In this document: piece by piece, positions 1 through 7,653 of the stretch
Layout: each line of letters begins with the position of its first letter
Position numbering within the stretch: the first letter of the stretch is position 1
Assembly (NCBI GenBank): GCA_963832875.1
Contig: CAWHWB010000012.1
Span: 73,763 to 137,762, forward strand
Length of the DNA stretch: 64,000 bases
Source: AP-15 sp963832875
GTDB taxonomy: Bacteria; Pseudomonadota; Alphaproteobacteria; ATCC43930; CGMCC-115725
Direction: 5' to 3'
The notes under the pieces: model-generated
Database searches by the model: none
Told to the model about the DNA's origin: nothing
The model's input: the letters and a program-made list of their open reading frames with translations, nothing else
Program-made: the position numbers and the translations under genes

Positions 1-155
1 CATCGGGGGTTCGCCTTTGCTGTCGTTTGCTTCCGGCTGAGGGGGCGAGGATTATCGCGGGCGGACCTCGCGCTCAAGCTGCAATCGCCGCGATCCGGTC
101 TCGGACCGAAATTCCGCGCTGCGCAGTGCGGTCCGGATCGGCGCATCGGCTGCTG

Positions 156-1343
156 TCAGCGGTTCTTGGGGAAGCGGAAGGTTAGAGCGCTGGCGAGGAC
201 GATCGCACCACTTCCCGCGGCGGCGAGAAAGGCCGTGGCGGGTATGCCGGTCCCATCCCACAAGGCGCCGCCCAGCAGGGGCACGACGCAGGACAGCGAG
301 TAGCCGATCGCGAACATCCCGGCCGACAGCCGATGAACATCGCCGGCGTGAGCGATTTGCGGCGGCAACGCCAGCGTCACGATTAGAGTGAAGGCACAGC
401 AAAACCCGATAACACCGGCGCCGACGACAGCGATCTGGGTCTGGAAGGAAAGAAACGTGCCGAGGCCGAGAAGGCCCAGCACCTGCATCAGCACGATCGC
501 AGCCTTGCTGCGGCCGAGTCGCCGCGCCCACAGCAGCAATGCCAGCGAGGCCGGCAGCTGGCCGAGGTTCAGCGCAGCGAGGCATATCGTAACCATCTCC
601 GGGCGCCCAACCGCATGCAGGTATCCGGGGATAAATGCATTCGAGGAGAAATAGAGACCGCCGGTGCCGCCCTGCATCAAGCCGAGCTGCCAGGTCTCGC
701 GGTGGCGCCAATCGGGCCACCAGCGCGCCGGCTCTCGTCCAACGGACCGGGGGGTGTCCGGCCCGCACAGCGCCATTGCGAGCGCTGTCAATACAACCGG
801 GACTGCCCAGACCGCAAAGCTCGCCGGCCAACTGCCGTCGACCAGCGGCAGGACCAAAGGGATGGTCAGCGCCGCCGGCAGGGCTTCGCCGATCAACAGC
901 CCGTTGGCGTAGACCGCGGTGGCGAAACCGGGCCGGCGGCCAAACCATTCGCCGACCAGCGCCGGCAAGGCTGGCTGCACGACCGCAACCCCGGCTGCCA
1001 TCAAAAATGTCATCGTGAACAGCATCGGCGCCGATGGGCCGACACCGCGCGCCGCCGATGCGACGGCGACGCAGAGCAGTCCGGCGATAGCCGCGCCCCG
1101 CGCCCCAAGACGCGCGATCAGCAGCGAGCCCGGAATCGCGGCGAGCCCGAATAGCAGCACCGGCAGCCCGGACAACGCCCCGACCGCCCGCTCGCTGAAC
1201 TCGAATTGCCGATGGATCAGCGGCAGAACCGGGGGCACCGCCAACACCGTCAGACGCAGGTCGGCGCCGGCAAGCCACAGCACCGCACCACGCAGCAGCG
1301 AGCCAAGGGGCGCTTCCCGGCTCGGCCCCGGTTTGTCGTGCAT
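156..1343 (-). CDS. MFS transporter, CynX/NimT-like
   Basis: A 395-residue protein with about twelve hydrophobic segments and the alternating hydrophobic/short-loop layout of a major facilitator carrier. The N-terminal half holds an RLGARGA loop after TM2, a typical MFS position, and the overall look is closest to CynX/NimT-type anion carriers. It is the last gene of the minus-strand run that begins with the D-glutamate cyclase halves, 27 bp after the small lipoprotein gene. Membrane location is clear. The substrate is not visible; an amino acid, pyroglutamate or another small anion would fit the neighbours, but that is inference from context only. Confidence 0.85.
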   Translation of the reverse strand: MHDKPGPSREAPLGSLLRGAVLWLAGADLRLTVLAVPPVLPLIHRQFEFSERAVGALSGLPVLLFGLAAIPGSLLIARLGARGAAIAGLLCVAVASAARGVGPSAPMLFTMTFLMAAGVAVVQPALPALVGEWFGRRPGFATAVYANGLLIGEALPAALTIPLVLPLVDGSWPASFAVWAVPVVLTALAMALCGPDTPRSVGREPARWWPDWRHRETWQLGLMQGGTGGLYFSSNAFIPGYLHAVGRPEMVTICLAALNLGQLPASLALLLWARRLGRSKAAIVLMQVLGLLGLGTFLSFQTQIAVVGAGVIGFCCAFTLIVTLALPPQIAHAGDVHRLSAGMFAIGYSLSCVVPLLGGALWDGTGIPATAFLAAAGSGAIVLASALTFRFPKNR

Positions 1344-1370
1344 CGCTGCAACCTCAACCGAGAGCGAGCG

Positions 1371-1625
1371 TTACGGATGCTCGCAAGCGAAATAGGCGAT
1401 GTTTTCCTCGGCATCCAAGAAGCGAGGCACCCGGTCATAGCGCAGACAATGCTGCTTTGCCACGGCGGTGGCGGCCGCGAGGTCGCCGGAAAAGCCGACC
1501 GCAGCGGAATTGGCGTCGCCGCTCGACAGATAGGGCTTCTCGGTGCAACCGGCGGCCGCGCCGACCAGGACCAGGCACAGCGCCCGCAGCAACGGGCCCA
1601 AAGAATGCCGCAAGCGCGATCTCAT
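1371..1625 (-). CDS. small predicted lipoprotein in the D-glutamate operon
   Basis: An 84-residue protein with a short basic N-terminus, a hydrophobic stretch and a lipobox (LVGAAAGC, Cys at about residue 27), so an exported, lipid-anchored protein is predicted. The mature part is about 58 residues, with a Cys near the C-terminus and no domain I recognise. Its start codon overlaps the murD2 stop by 4 bp, which argues for translational coupling and that the gene is real. Function unknown. Confidence 0.65.
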   Translation of the reverse strand: MRSRLRHSLGPLLRALCLVLVGAAAGCTEKPYLSSGDANSAAVGFSGDLAAATAVAKQHCLRYDRVPRFLDAEENIAYFACEHP

Positions 1626-2989
1626 CGAGGCGCTTCCGCACCCTCCTCAGCCAGCCCGATTTTGGCGGCGAAGTCGCGGCCGCGCTCGGTGAAATCGCGG
1701 TAATAGCCGTAGCTCGGTGCTGCCGGAGACAGCAGCACGACGTCGCCCGGCGCCGTCACCCGCTTTGCATAGGCGACCGCGTCCTCCATCGACCGCGCGC
1801 AGTATGTGGTGAGGATGGTCTCGGGTCGCGCTCTCTCGGCGGCAAGCAAGCCGGCGTAGATGCGCTCCCCGCTGGAGCCGAGGCAGATGACCCACCGGGC
1901 CGCCCCTTCGCCCAATGCGGCAACCAGCCTGCCGTAGTCGATGCCGCGGTCATAGCCGCCGACGATCACAGCGATCTCTTGTCCGGAGTAGACCGCGAGC
2001 GCGGCGATCGTCGATTCCGGGGCGGTTGAAATGCTGTCATCGACGAACAGAACACCGCCGATTTGGCCCAGCTGCTGCTGGCGATGCGGCAATGGGCGAA
2101 AATCGCTCGTCACGTCGAGAGCGGCGGCAAGATCGATGCCGAGCCGCTTTGCGACGGTCAGCGCCGCACACAGGTTCGACATGTTGTGCGGCCTGGCGAG
2201 ATAGCGGTTGCACACCTCGCCGATCCGCCGCTCGGCGTCGAAGATGTCGAAACCGCGCCAGCAAACGCCGCGCCCGTCGTTGAACCAGTCAATACAGCGC
2301 GGCAAAGCCAGGGCGAAGCCCTTGATCGTCGACATCGCCTCACTATTGACGATCGCGCAGCGGCTGTGACGCAGCAGGTTCAGCTTATCGCGGTAATAGG
2401 CATCGAGCGTGCGGTGCCAATCGATGTGCTCGGGAAATAAAGAGGTCAGCACCGCCAGGTCGCAGATGCCGTCAAAATCGGCGACCTGATAGCTCGACAG
2501 TTCGATCACCGCATGTTCCGCCGCCGAGGGATCGATCTCGGTGATCGGGATGCCGATATTGCCGGCCAGCGCCACCCGACGGCCGAGCCGGCCCAGGATA
2601 TGGACAATCAGCGACGCGGTCGTGCTCTTCCCTTTGCTCCCGGTCACGCAGATCGTCGTGACGTCGCTGCCTTCGCCGAACCATAGGTTCAGCAGCGAGG
2701 TGATTTTTACCCCGTTCCGGCGGGCGGCCTCAAGGTCCGGGCGATAAAGGCTGACGCCAGGCGACTTGACGATAACGTCGATATCGCCGAGGGCGCGGCC
2801 AATGCGCTCGGCGCCAAAAGCGCAGTCGATTTGGTCGAACCCGGCCGGCGCCGACGCATCCTCGGCGTCGTCGAGCAGCAGTAGCGGCAGATTGGGGTGC
2901 CGCGCCCGCAGGAAGCCGATCGCCGCCCGGCCTTCGCGACCGAGCCCCCAGATTGCGACCCGTGCCGCGCCAAGGTCAGCCACACGCAT
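1622..2989 (-). CDS. murD2: Mur ligase, MurD2 type (UDP-MurNAc-L-Ala:L-glutamate ligase)
   Basis: 455 residues with Mur ligase architecture: an N-terminal Rossmann-like UDP-binding domain (about 1-100, WGLGREG), the central ATPase domain with P-loop TGSKGKST (116-123), ELSSYQ (163-168) and PEHIDWH (186-192), and a C-terminal domain with a DDSISTAPEST stretch and GGYDRG. MurD normally adds D-Glu to UDP-MurNAc-L-Ala in the cytoplasm. The SKGK P-loop and direct linkage to murL point to the MurD2 variant known from Xanthomonas, which adds L-Glu for later epimerisation. That specificity is inferred from context. It overlaps murL by 14 bp and the downstream lipoprotein gene by 4 bp. A second, ordinary murD would be expected elsewhere only if this one is specialised. 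Confidence 0.85.
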   Translation of the reverse strand: MRVADLGAARVAIWGLGREGRAAIGFLRARHPNLPLLLLDDAEDASAPAGFDQIDCAFGAERIGRALGDIDVIVKSPGVSLYRPDLEAARRNGVKITSLLNLWFGEGSDVTTICVTGSKGKSTTASLIVHILGRLGRRVALAGNIGIPITEIDPSAAEHAVIELSSYQVADFDGICDLAVLTSLFPEHIDWHRTLDAYYRDKLNLLRHSRCAIVNSEAMSTIKGFALALPRCIDWFNDGRGVCWRGFDIFDAERRIGEVCNRYLARPHNMSNLCAALTVAKRLGIDLAAALDVTSDFRPLPHRQQQLGQIGGVLFVDDSISTAPESTIAALAVYSGQEIAVIVGGYDRGIDYGRLVAALGEGAARWVICLGSSGERIYAGLLAAERARPETILTTYCARSMEDAVAYAKRVTAPGDVVLLSPAAPSYGYYRDFTERGRDFAAKIGLAEEGAEAPR

Positions 2990-4301
2990 CGAGCATGGCC
3001 ATGAACCTCGCCGGCACGCCGTGCGGGTGGCGGGTCTCGAACAGCGCCCGGTACTCGGCCGAACCCGTCCGCCGTAGCGAGCCGGCGACTAATCGGCGAA
3101 CGACCGCGTCGTCTCGCCAGTCGGGATGATACCCCAGATGCGTCATGGCCGCGGCGCACTCGGCGATCTCGCCGACGCATTCGAACGGCTTGTGCTCGCC
3201 CAGGCCGCACAGCGCCGCAAAGCCGTCGAGCTGGGTTTCGTCATCGAGCATGTCGCGGCCGAAGATCCCGACTAATTGCGGCTTCGTGACAAACAGCGCC
3301 AAGGCCAGGAACACGAACCGGCATTTCGGGCAGTCTCGGCACCAATGGCGGCCGCGTTCGGCGGAGGATTGGCGGAAAGCGGTGTTGCAGCTGCGGAATA
3401 TCCCGAAATATTGCGGGTACCGGGCAAAACGACGGGCGATCTCGATTTCCGAAAGCGGCCGGAGCAGCGAGAAATAAGCGATATTCGGTGAGATATGATT
3501 GTGTACGTAGCAGGAAAATTCCCGCTCGAACTCCAGCGATTTGCTGAATTGATGGTTGATCGCGATCCCGCCGACCGTCAGGTTCGGCGCGCTCGCGGAA
3601 TGTTCGTTGGACATAGCGATCGTATCAAAGCCCGAGAGCACGGCGCAGGCCAGGACGATCGCGCTCAAGATCCCGGTGATCGGCACGTGGCCGTTCAATG
3701 CGCCGCCGTCGTTCAGCTGCAAAAGGCCGGGGTCGAGACGGCGGCCGACCCGGATGTACGGCAGTTCGGCAGCGGCCATGCAGGCGGCAATCGGTGCCGC
3801 GTCACCCAATGAGAACAGGACGAGGTTCTCGTCCCCGGCCTTCAGGCACTCCAGGGTGACGATCGAATCCTTGCCGCCCCCTATCGGCACGCAGGTGCGC
3901 CGCGGCAGTTCGAGCCCGATCGGCGCCGGAGGTGCAATCCGATCGACCCGAAACCGGCAACGGCCGTGCAACGAGATCCGGTTTTTCCAGGCGAATTCGG
4001 CCAATCCCTTTTCGTAAAAGTCTTGTAGGAATCGAGCCGTGTCCCGATCGAGCGGGAAGGCCTCGCAACGCAGCGATTCCGGCACAAAGGCCTTGTAATA
4101 GCTGACCCCGGACATCAAGAAAATCAGCCGGAAAATCCGGTCCAGCACCTCGGACTCCGCGGGCGACAGCGCCCGCTGCGGAAAATCGAAGACCAGCCTT
4201 TCCTCGAAGCCCGGACCGTCAGCAAACCGATAGCGCAGCCGCAGCACGGCCGTTGCCGGGTCGTATCGGTAACTCTCGAAAACGAACTCGTTAGGCCTCA
4301 T
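2976..4301 (-). CDS. murL: UDP-MurNAc-L-Ala-L-Glu epimerase (MurL)
   Basis: 441 residues, close to the family length. MurL, described in Xanthomonas oryzae, inverts the terminal L-Glu of UDP-MurNAc-L-Ala-L-Glu to D-Glu in an ATP- and Mg-dependent way, so peptidoglycan can be made without free D-Glu. Visible features are an N-terminal domain (about 1-125), a PP-loop-like motif PIGGGKDS (139-146), the conserved-looking stretch AMSNEHSASAPN (229-240), and a C-x2-C-x2-C cluster (321-327) that may bind a metal. It overlaps the MurD2-type ligase by 14 bp and the DUF4392 gene by 11 bp. The pairing with a Mur ligase strongly supports the call over other PP-loop enzymes. Confidence 0.85.
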   Translation of the reverse strand: MRPNEFVFESYRYDPATAVLRLRYRFADGPGFEERLVFDFPQRALSPAESEVLDRIFRLIFLMSGVSYYKAFVPESLRCEAFPLDRDTARFLQDFYEKGLAEFAWKNRISLHGRCRFRVDRIAPPAPIGLELPRRTCVPIGGGKDSIVTLECLKAGDENLVLFSLGDAAPIAACMAAAELPYIRVGRRLDPGLLQLNDGGALNGHVPITGILSAIVLACAVLSGFDTIAMSNEHSASAPNLTVGGIAINHQFSKSLEFEREFSCYVHNHISPNIAYFSLLRPLSEIEIARRFARYPQYFGIFRSCNTAFRQSSAERGRHWCRDCPKCRFVFLALALFVTKPQLVGIFGRDMLDDETQLDGFAALCGLGEHKPFECVGEIAECAAAMTHLGYHPDWRDDAVVRRLVAGSLRRTGSAEYRALFETRHPHGVPARFMAMLDACG

Positions 4302-5220
4302 GCCGGCTCTCGGCGAGAGCGCGAATCGTCCGCAATTTCTGGTGATGGACCGCGAGGCCGAGATTGTCGATCGTCGCAGCCTGCACGCGCGAGACGCCGT
4401 CGACCGCCGGGCCGTCCGCGAGCATGGCTTCGAGCACCCGCCGATCGAGCCCTTCGTCGAGGCATCCGATTAGCGATTCACGCCAATCCGGGCGAAGGCA
4501 GGCGAGCGCGCCGAGCAACCCATACGCGCCCCAATGCGAGACACCCGCCACGATCAAATGCTGTGCCGGGGTCACGCATGCGATCAGCTCGCCATGCGCG
4601 ACGTGCTGCGCGATCAGGCTACCCGGCACGGCCCCCATGCCGATCTCGTTGCCGCCGTCGCCGACCGCGATCGTCTGCCACGGTCCGGCCGCGAACAGCT
4701 CGTCGAGCGGTGCCGTATGGGCGCTGATATCCTGGCCGCGCATGTTCCTCGGCGTGCCGTCTGCGCTGCGCCCGCAGCGTTCGATCGAGATCGCGTGGGT
4801 GATCCCGGCATCGCGCCAAGTCTCGATCAGCGGGGTCCGCGGCGCGCCGACGGCAACCGCGTCGACCGGCACCTCGGCGGCGCCCGCCGCCGCCAGGGCG
4901 ACCGCGCAGGCATTGCGGCACGGCTCGTCGGTCGCGAGTCGGCACGGAATGCCGACGACGCCGAACCCCCTGGCCAACAGAGCCGTCCCGGCCGGACCGT
5001 CGGTTTCAGCCGCCGGCGGCGCGCCCAACGGCACGTAAAAGCCGGTGATCAGCCCGACCCGGCATGGCTGCGCGGAGGCCAGCGCCGTCGCGGCACCCCG
5101 CAGCCCGCCGCGCGCGGCGGCGCACAGGGCGCCAATGTTGCGACCGACATCGGTCTGGATCATGCGCTCGATCCGGTTGACGAGCGAACACGGATCGGCT
5201 CTTCCGGCCATCGCGAGCAA
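4291..5220 (-). CDS. DUF4392 protein: D-glutamate cyclase C-terminal-half homologue
   Basis: 309 residues matching the DUF4392 domain, which forms the C-terminal half of eukaryotic mitochondrial D-glutamate cyclase (DGLUCY; D-glutamate to 5-oxo-D-proline plus water). Motifs seen: ITGFYVP (58-64), ETDGPAGT (72-79), SIERCGR (145-151), NMRGQDIS (159-166) and GDGGNEIGMG (187-196). Met1, Met4 and Met20 are all possible starts; the conserved part begins near residue 15. It lies 4 bp after the DUF1445 gene, in the same order as the two domains of DGLUCY, and overlaps murL. Cyclase activity for the bacterial split form is inferred, not shown. Confidence 0.85.
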   Translation of the reverse strand: MLAMAGRADPCSLVNRIERMIQTDVGRNIGALCAAARGGLRGAATALASAQPCRVGLITGFYVPLGAPPAAETDGPAGTALLARGFGVVGIPCRLATDEPCRNACAVALAAAGAAEVPVDAVAVGAPRTPLIETWRDAGITHAISIERCGRSADGTPRNMRGQDISAHTAPLDELFAAGPWQTIAVGDGGNEIGMGAVPGSLIAQHVAHGELIACVTPAQHLIVAGVSHWGAYGLLGALACLRPDWRESLIGCLDEGLDRRVLEAMLADGPAVDGVSRVQAATIDNLGLAVHHQKLRTIRALAESRHEA

Positions 5221-5224
5221 ACCG

Positions 5225-6025
5225 CTACAAGCTCGCCAGCTTCGTATTGAGTAGATCGGTGATCAGCATCGAACCCGGCGCGTGGGTGATGCAGAAATCC
5301 GGGCGCGCCTCGGCGATTACCGCCTGCGGAGTAACGCCGCACGCCCAGAATACCGGCAATTCGCCGCCCCCAACCGGGACGCTGTCGCCGTAATCGGGCT
5401 TGGCCAGATCCTCGATGCCGATCACCGCGGGCAAGCCGATATGAACCGGCGCACCGTGCACCGAGGGGAAACGCGAGGTGATCTGGATCGCCCGGATCGC
5501 ATCGGCCGGGGCCAGCGGCCGCATCGAAACGACGAGCGGTCCCGAAAACAGGCCGGCCGGCCGGCAACGGATATTGGTGCGGTACATCGGCACGTTCGAT
5601 CCGCAACTGATATGGCGCAGTTCGATCCCATCCTCGACCAACGCCTGCTCGAACGAAAACGAGCAGCCGAGGGCGAAGCTCACCAGATCGTCGCGCCAGA
5701 CATGACACAGCTCGAGCGGCTCCTCGACCAGTTCGCCCTGGCGCCAGACCCGGTATTTCGGCAGATCGGTGCGGATATCGAGGTCCTGGCCCAGGCCCGG
5801 CAGGCGCGGATCGCCCGGCTCCGAAACCGCCAGCACAGGGCAGGGCTTCGGGTTCGCCTGCGCGAAGCGCAGAAAATCATCAGCCAAGCTTTTCGGCAGA
5901 ATCACCAGATTTGCCTGGACATTGCCGGCAGCCAGCCCCGCCGTGGGCCCGGAAAACTCCCCGGTCCGAATGCGCCGTCGCTCGCGCCCGCCGGCTTCGA
6001 CGCCCCGATCAACTGCTGCGCTCAT
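5225..6025 (-). CDS. DUF1445/UPF0317 protein: D-glutamate cyclase N-terminal-half homologue
   Basis: 266 residues, the normal size of the UPF0317 (DUF1445) family, sometimes labelled putative hydro-lyase and now grouped with D-glutamate cyclase. Family landmarks are present in order: an early PTAGLAAGNVQANLVILP block (about 28-45), NPKPCPVL followed by EPGDP, a central GCSFSFEQAL, SNVPMYRTNI, and a C-terminal CGVTPQ...FCITHAPGSML block. It is the first gene of the overlapping minus-strand run through the MFS gene. The preceding minus-strand gene lies 105 bp away, so a promoter between 6026 and 6130 is likely, though I see no clear hexamers. Confidence 0.85.
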   Translation of the reverse strand: MSAAVDRGVEAGGRERRRIRTGEFSGPTAGLAAGNVQANLVILPKSLADDFLRFAQANPKPCPVLAVSEPGDPRLPGLGQDLDIRTDLPKYRVWRQGELVEEPLELCHVWRDDLVSFALGCSFSFEQALVEDGIELRHISCGSNVPMYRTNIRCRPAGLFSGPLVVSMRPLAPADAIRAIQITSRFPSVHGAPVHIGLPAVIGIEDLAKPDYGDSVPVGGGELPVFWACGVTPQAVIAEARPDFCITHAPGSMLITDLLNTKLASL

Positions 6026-6130
6026 CTGACGATCCGTGGTCTGGTCGGCAAATCTACCGCCGGACGAACGCCGCCGTCAAAGCGCGGCCTCACCCGCCGC
6101 ACCCGCGTCCTCCGGCTCTTCCCTCCGCCT

Positions 6131-6319
6131 TTAATAGTGATAGTGACCGAAATATCCGCCACCGCGGAGCAGCCACAGGATCACAAGGATCAGGATGATC
6201 GCCCCAAGCACGCCGCCGATGCCGTACCCGCCGCCGCGGCTGTAATAGCCGCCCCGGTAATAGCCGAAGCCTCCGCCGAACAGGATGATCAGCAAAATTA
6301 TTATCAGGATGAGGCCCAT
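6131..6319 (-). CDS. small glycine-rich membrane protein (DUF3309-like)
   Basis: 62 residues: a hydrophobic N-terminal helix of Leu/Ile, a Gly/Tyr-rich middle (YYRGGYYSRGGGYG), a second hydrophobic helix and a short polar tail. This resembles the tiny DUF3309 proteins common in Alphaproteobacteria, function unknown. A TATAAT box lies 55 bp upstream on the minus strand, supporting independent expression. Confidence 0.6.
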   Translation of the reverse strand: MGLILIIILLIILFGGGFGYYRGGYYSRGGGYGIGGVLGAIILILVILWLLRGGGYFGHYHY

Positions 6320-6373
6320 GGCGATCTCTCCATCGCACCGCCGTTCTCGGTCAGCCCGCCGTGCGTTGTCTAA

Positions 6374-6379
6374 ATTATA
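6374..6379 (-). promoter_or_regulatory. candidate -10 box (TATAAT) upstream of the small membrane protein gene
   Basis: Perfect TATAAT on the minus strand, followed by TTAGAC, about 55 bp before the ATG at 6319. A weak TTTCCA lies about 17 bp upstream as a possible -35. It overlaps the 3' end of the Pro-rich ORF. Confidence 0.4.
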
Positions 6380-6641
6380 GACGCCAAGGGAGCATCTGGA
6401 AAAGTACCGAGCATGATCCGCTGCTCAAAGCCCCCCGGGGCGCGGCGGCGGGAGGATCGCGAACCGGCGGCGGCGGAGGCTCGACTGGCGGCACCGGCAC
6501 CGGCTCAGGCGGTTCCTCGATCGGCCGCGGGCGATCCGGATCGGGCGGCGGCTGGGGCGGCGTGCCGGGCGGCGGATGCGGCGTCGGGCCTTGCGCCGAA
6601 CGGTCGGCGGCAGGATCGATCCGGCGCGGCATTCTTCCCAC
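6375..6641 (-). CDS. short proline-rich protein
   Basis: 88 residues (or 85 from Met4), dominated by P/E/R/D repeats such as RPRPIEEPPEPVPVPPVEPPPPP. I recall similar short Pro-rich proteins in Alphaproteobacteria, with no assigned function. No signal peptide or membrane segment. The stop codon lies in the promoter region of the next gene. The last 20 residues look non-conserved, so the true end is uncertain. It follows glk by 7 bp. Confidence 0.45.
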   Translation of the reverse strand: MGRMPRRIDPAADRSAQGPTPHPPPGTPPQPPPDPDRPRPIEEPPEPVPVPPVEPPPPPVRDPPAAAPRGALSSGSCSVLFQMLPWRL

Positions 6642-6648
6642 CGCCGCT

Positions 6649-7653
6649 TCAGCTCGCGAGCAGTGCGGCGCAGCCGAGAAACGCCGTCAGATTATAGGTC
6701 ACGACATAGGTCGGGATCGCCGCGAGATAGGGTTCGAACCGTCCCTTAGCCTCAAACCGGGCGCGAAACGGCAAATCGGCAAAAAAGCGCCCCAGACGCG
6801 GCACGATCCCGCCGGCAACATAGACCCCGCCGCGCGCGCCCAAGGTCAACGCCAGATTGCCCGCCATCGTGCCCAGCATCGCGCAGAACATCGTCGTTGC
6901 CGCGACGCACAGCGGGTCTTCGCCGCGCATGCCGAGGTCGGTGATCTGCGCCGCGGTATAGCCGCGTGACAGGGACCCGTCGATTTCGGCCAGGGTATTA
7001 TAGAGATTGACAATCCCCGGCCCCGACAGGACCCGCTCGGCCGAAACATGGTCGAAATGCCGGCGCATATGATCGAGGACGGCGCTTTCCCTCTCGGTCG
7101 CCGGCGCCATCGTCGCATGGCCCCCTTCGCCGGTCAGAGCGACCCAACCGGTGGCGCAGACGACGAGGCCGGAAACGCCGAGCCCCGACCCCGGCCCCAG
7201 TACCGCCAGCGGCTCGCCCGGCACCGGCTTGCCGCCGCCGACCTCGCTGCGCTGGTCCGGCCCGAGCCGCGGGAGCGCCAAGGCCTGCGCGGTGAAGTCG
7301 TTGATCACCTCAAAACGGTCAAAGCCGAACCGCGATTTCAACGCAATGATTGAAAAGCTCCAGGGATGATTGGTCATCGACACGCGGTCGCCGGTGATTG
7401 CCGAAGCGATGGCGATTGCCGCTTTGCGCGGCATCGGCCATTCGCCGCGCGCGGCGAGGTAATCGGAGAGGGCGTCCCCGATCGCCGGATAATGTTCGAT
7501 CGGATAACTGCGCCAATGCAGCACCTCCGCCTCGGGAGACATCAAACCGAAGCGGGCGTTGGTGGCCCCGATGTCGCCAACCAGCCACGTTTCAGTCGCG
7601 GCGCCCGAAGCCCCCGGCAGACCAGCGCCCGGCAGGCCGCCCGCCGCTGTCAC
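6649..7653 (-). CDS. glk: glucokinase
   Basis: 334 residues from a GTG start that overlaps the otsA stop by 4 bp; an ATG 16 codons further upstream lies inside otsA and is less likely. Group A bacterial glucokinase: phosphate-binding GDIGATNARFG near residue 26, a DFTAQALALP segment, GPGSGLGVSGL and EGGHATMAP, and a C-terminal GGIVPRLG glycine loop. It phosphorylates glucose with ATP in the cytoplasm. As the third gene after otsB and otsA it could supply glucose 6-phosphate, a trehalose-6-phosphate precursor, or recycle glucose from trehalose breakdown. Confidence 0.9.
   Translation of the reverse strand: MTAAGGLPGAGLPGASGAATETWLVGDIGATNARFGLMSPEAEVLHWRSYPIEHYPAIGDALSDYLAARGEWPMPRKAAIAIASAITGDRVSMTNHPWSFSIIALKSRFGFDRFEVINDFTAQALALPRLGPDQRSEVGGGKPVPGEPLAVLGPGSGLGVSGLVVCATGWVALTGEGGHATMAPATERESAVLDHMRRHFDHVSAERVLSGPGIVNLYNTLAEIDGSLSRGYTAAQITDLGMRGEDPLCVAATTMFCAMLGTMAGNLALTLGARGGVYVAGGIVPRLGRFFADLPFRARFEAKGRFEPYLAAIPTYVVTYNLTAFLGCAALLAS

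Noticed and set aside
1..155. Possible gene at the left edge
   Set aside because: Open frames here are shadows of the MFS gene; nothing else visible.
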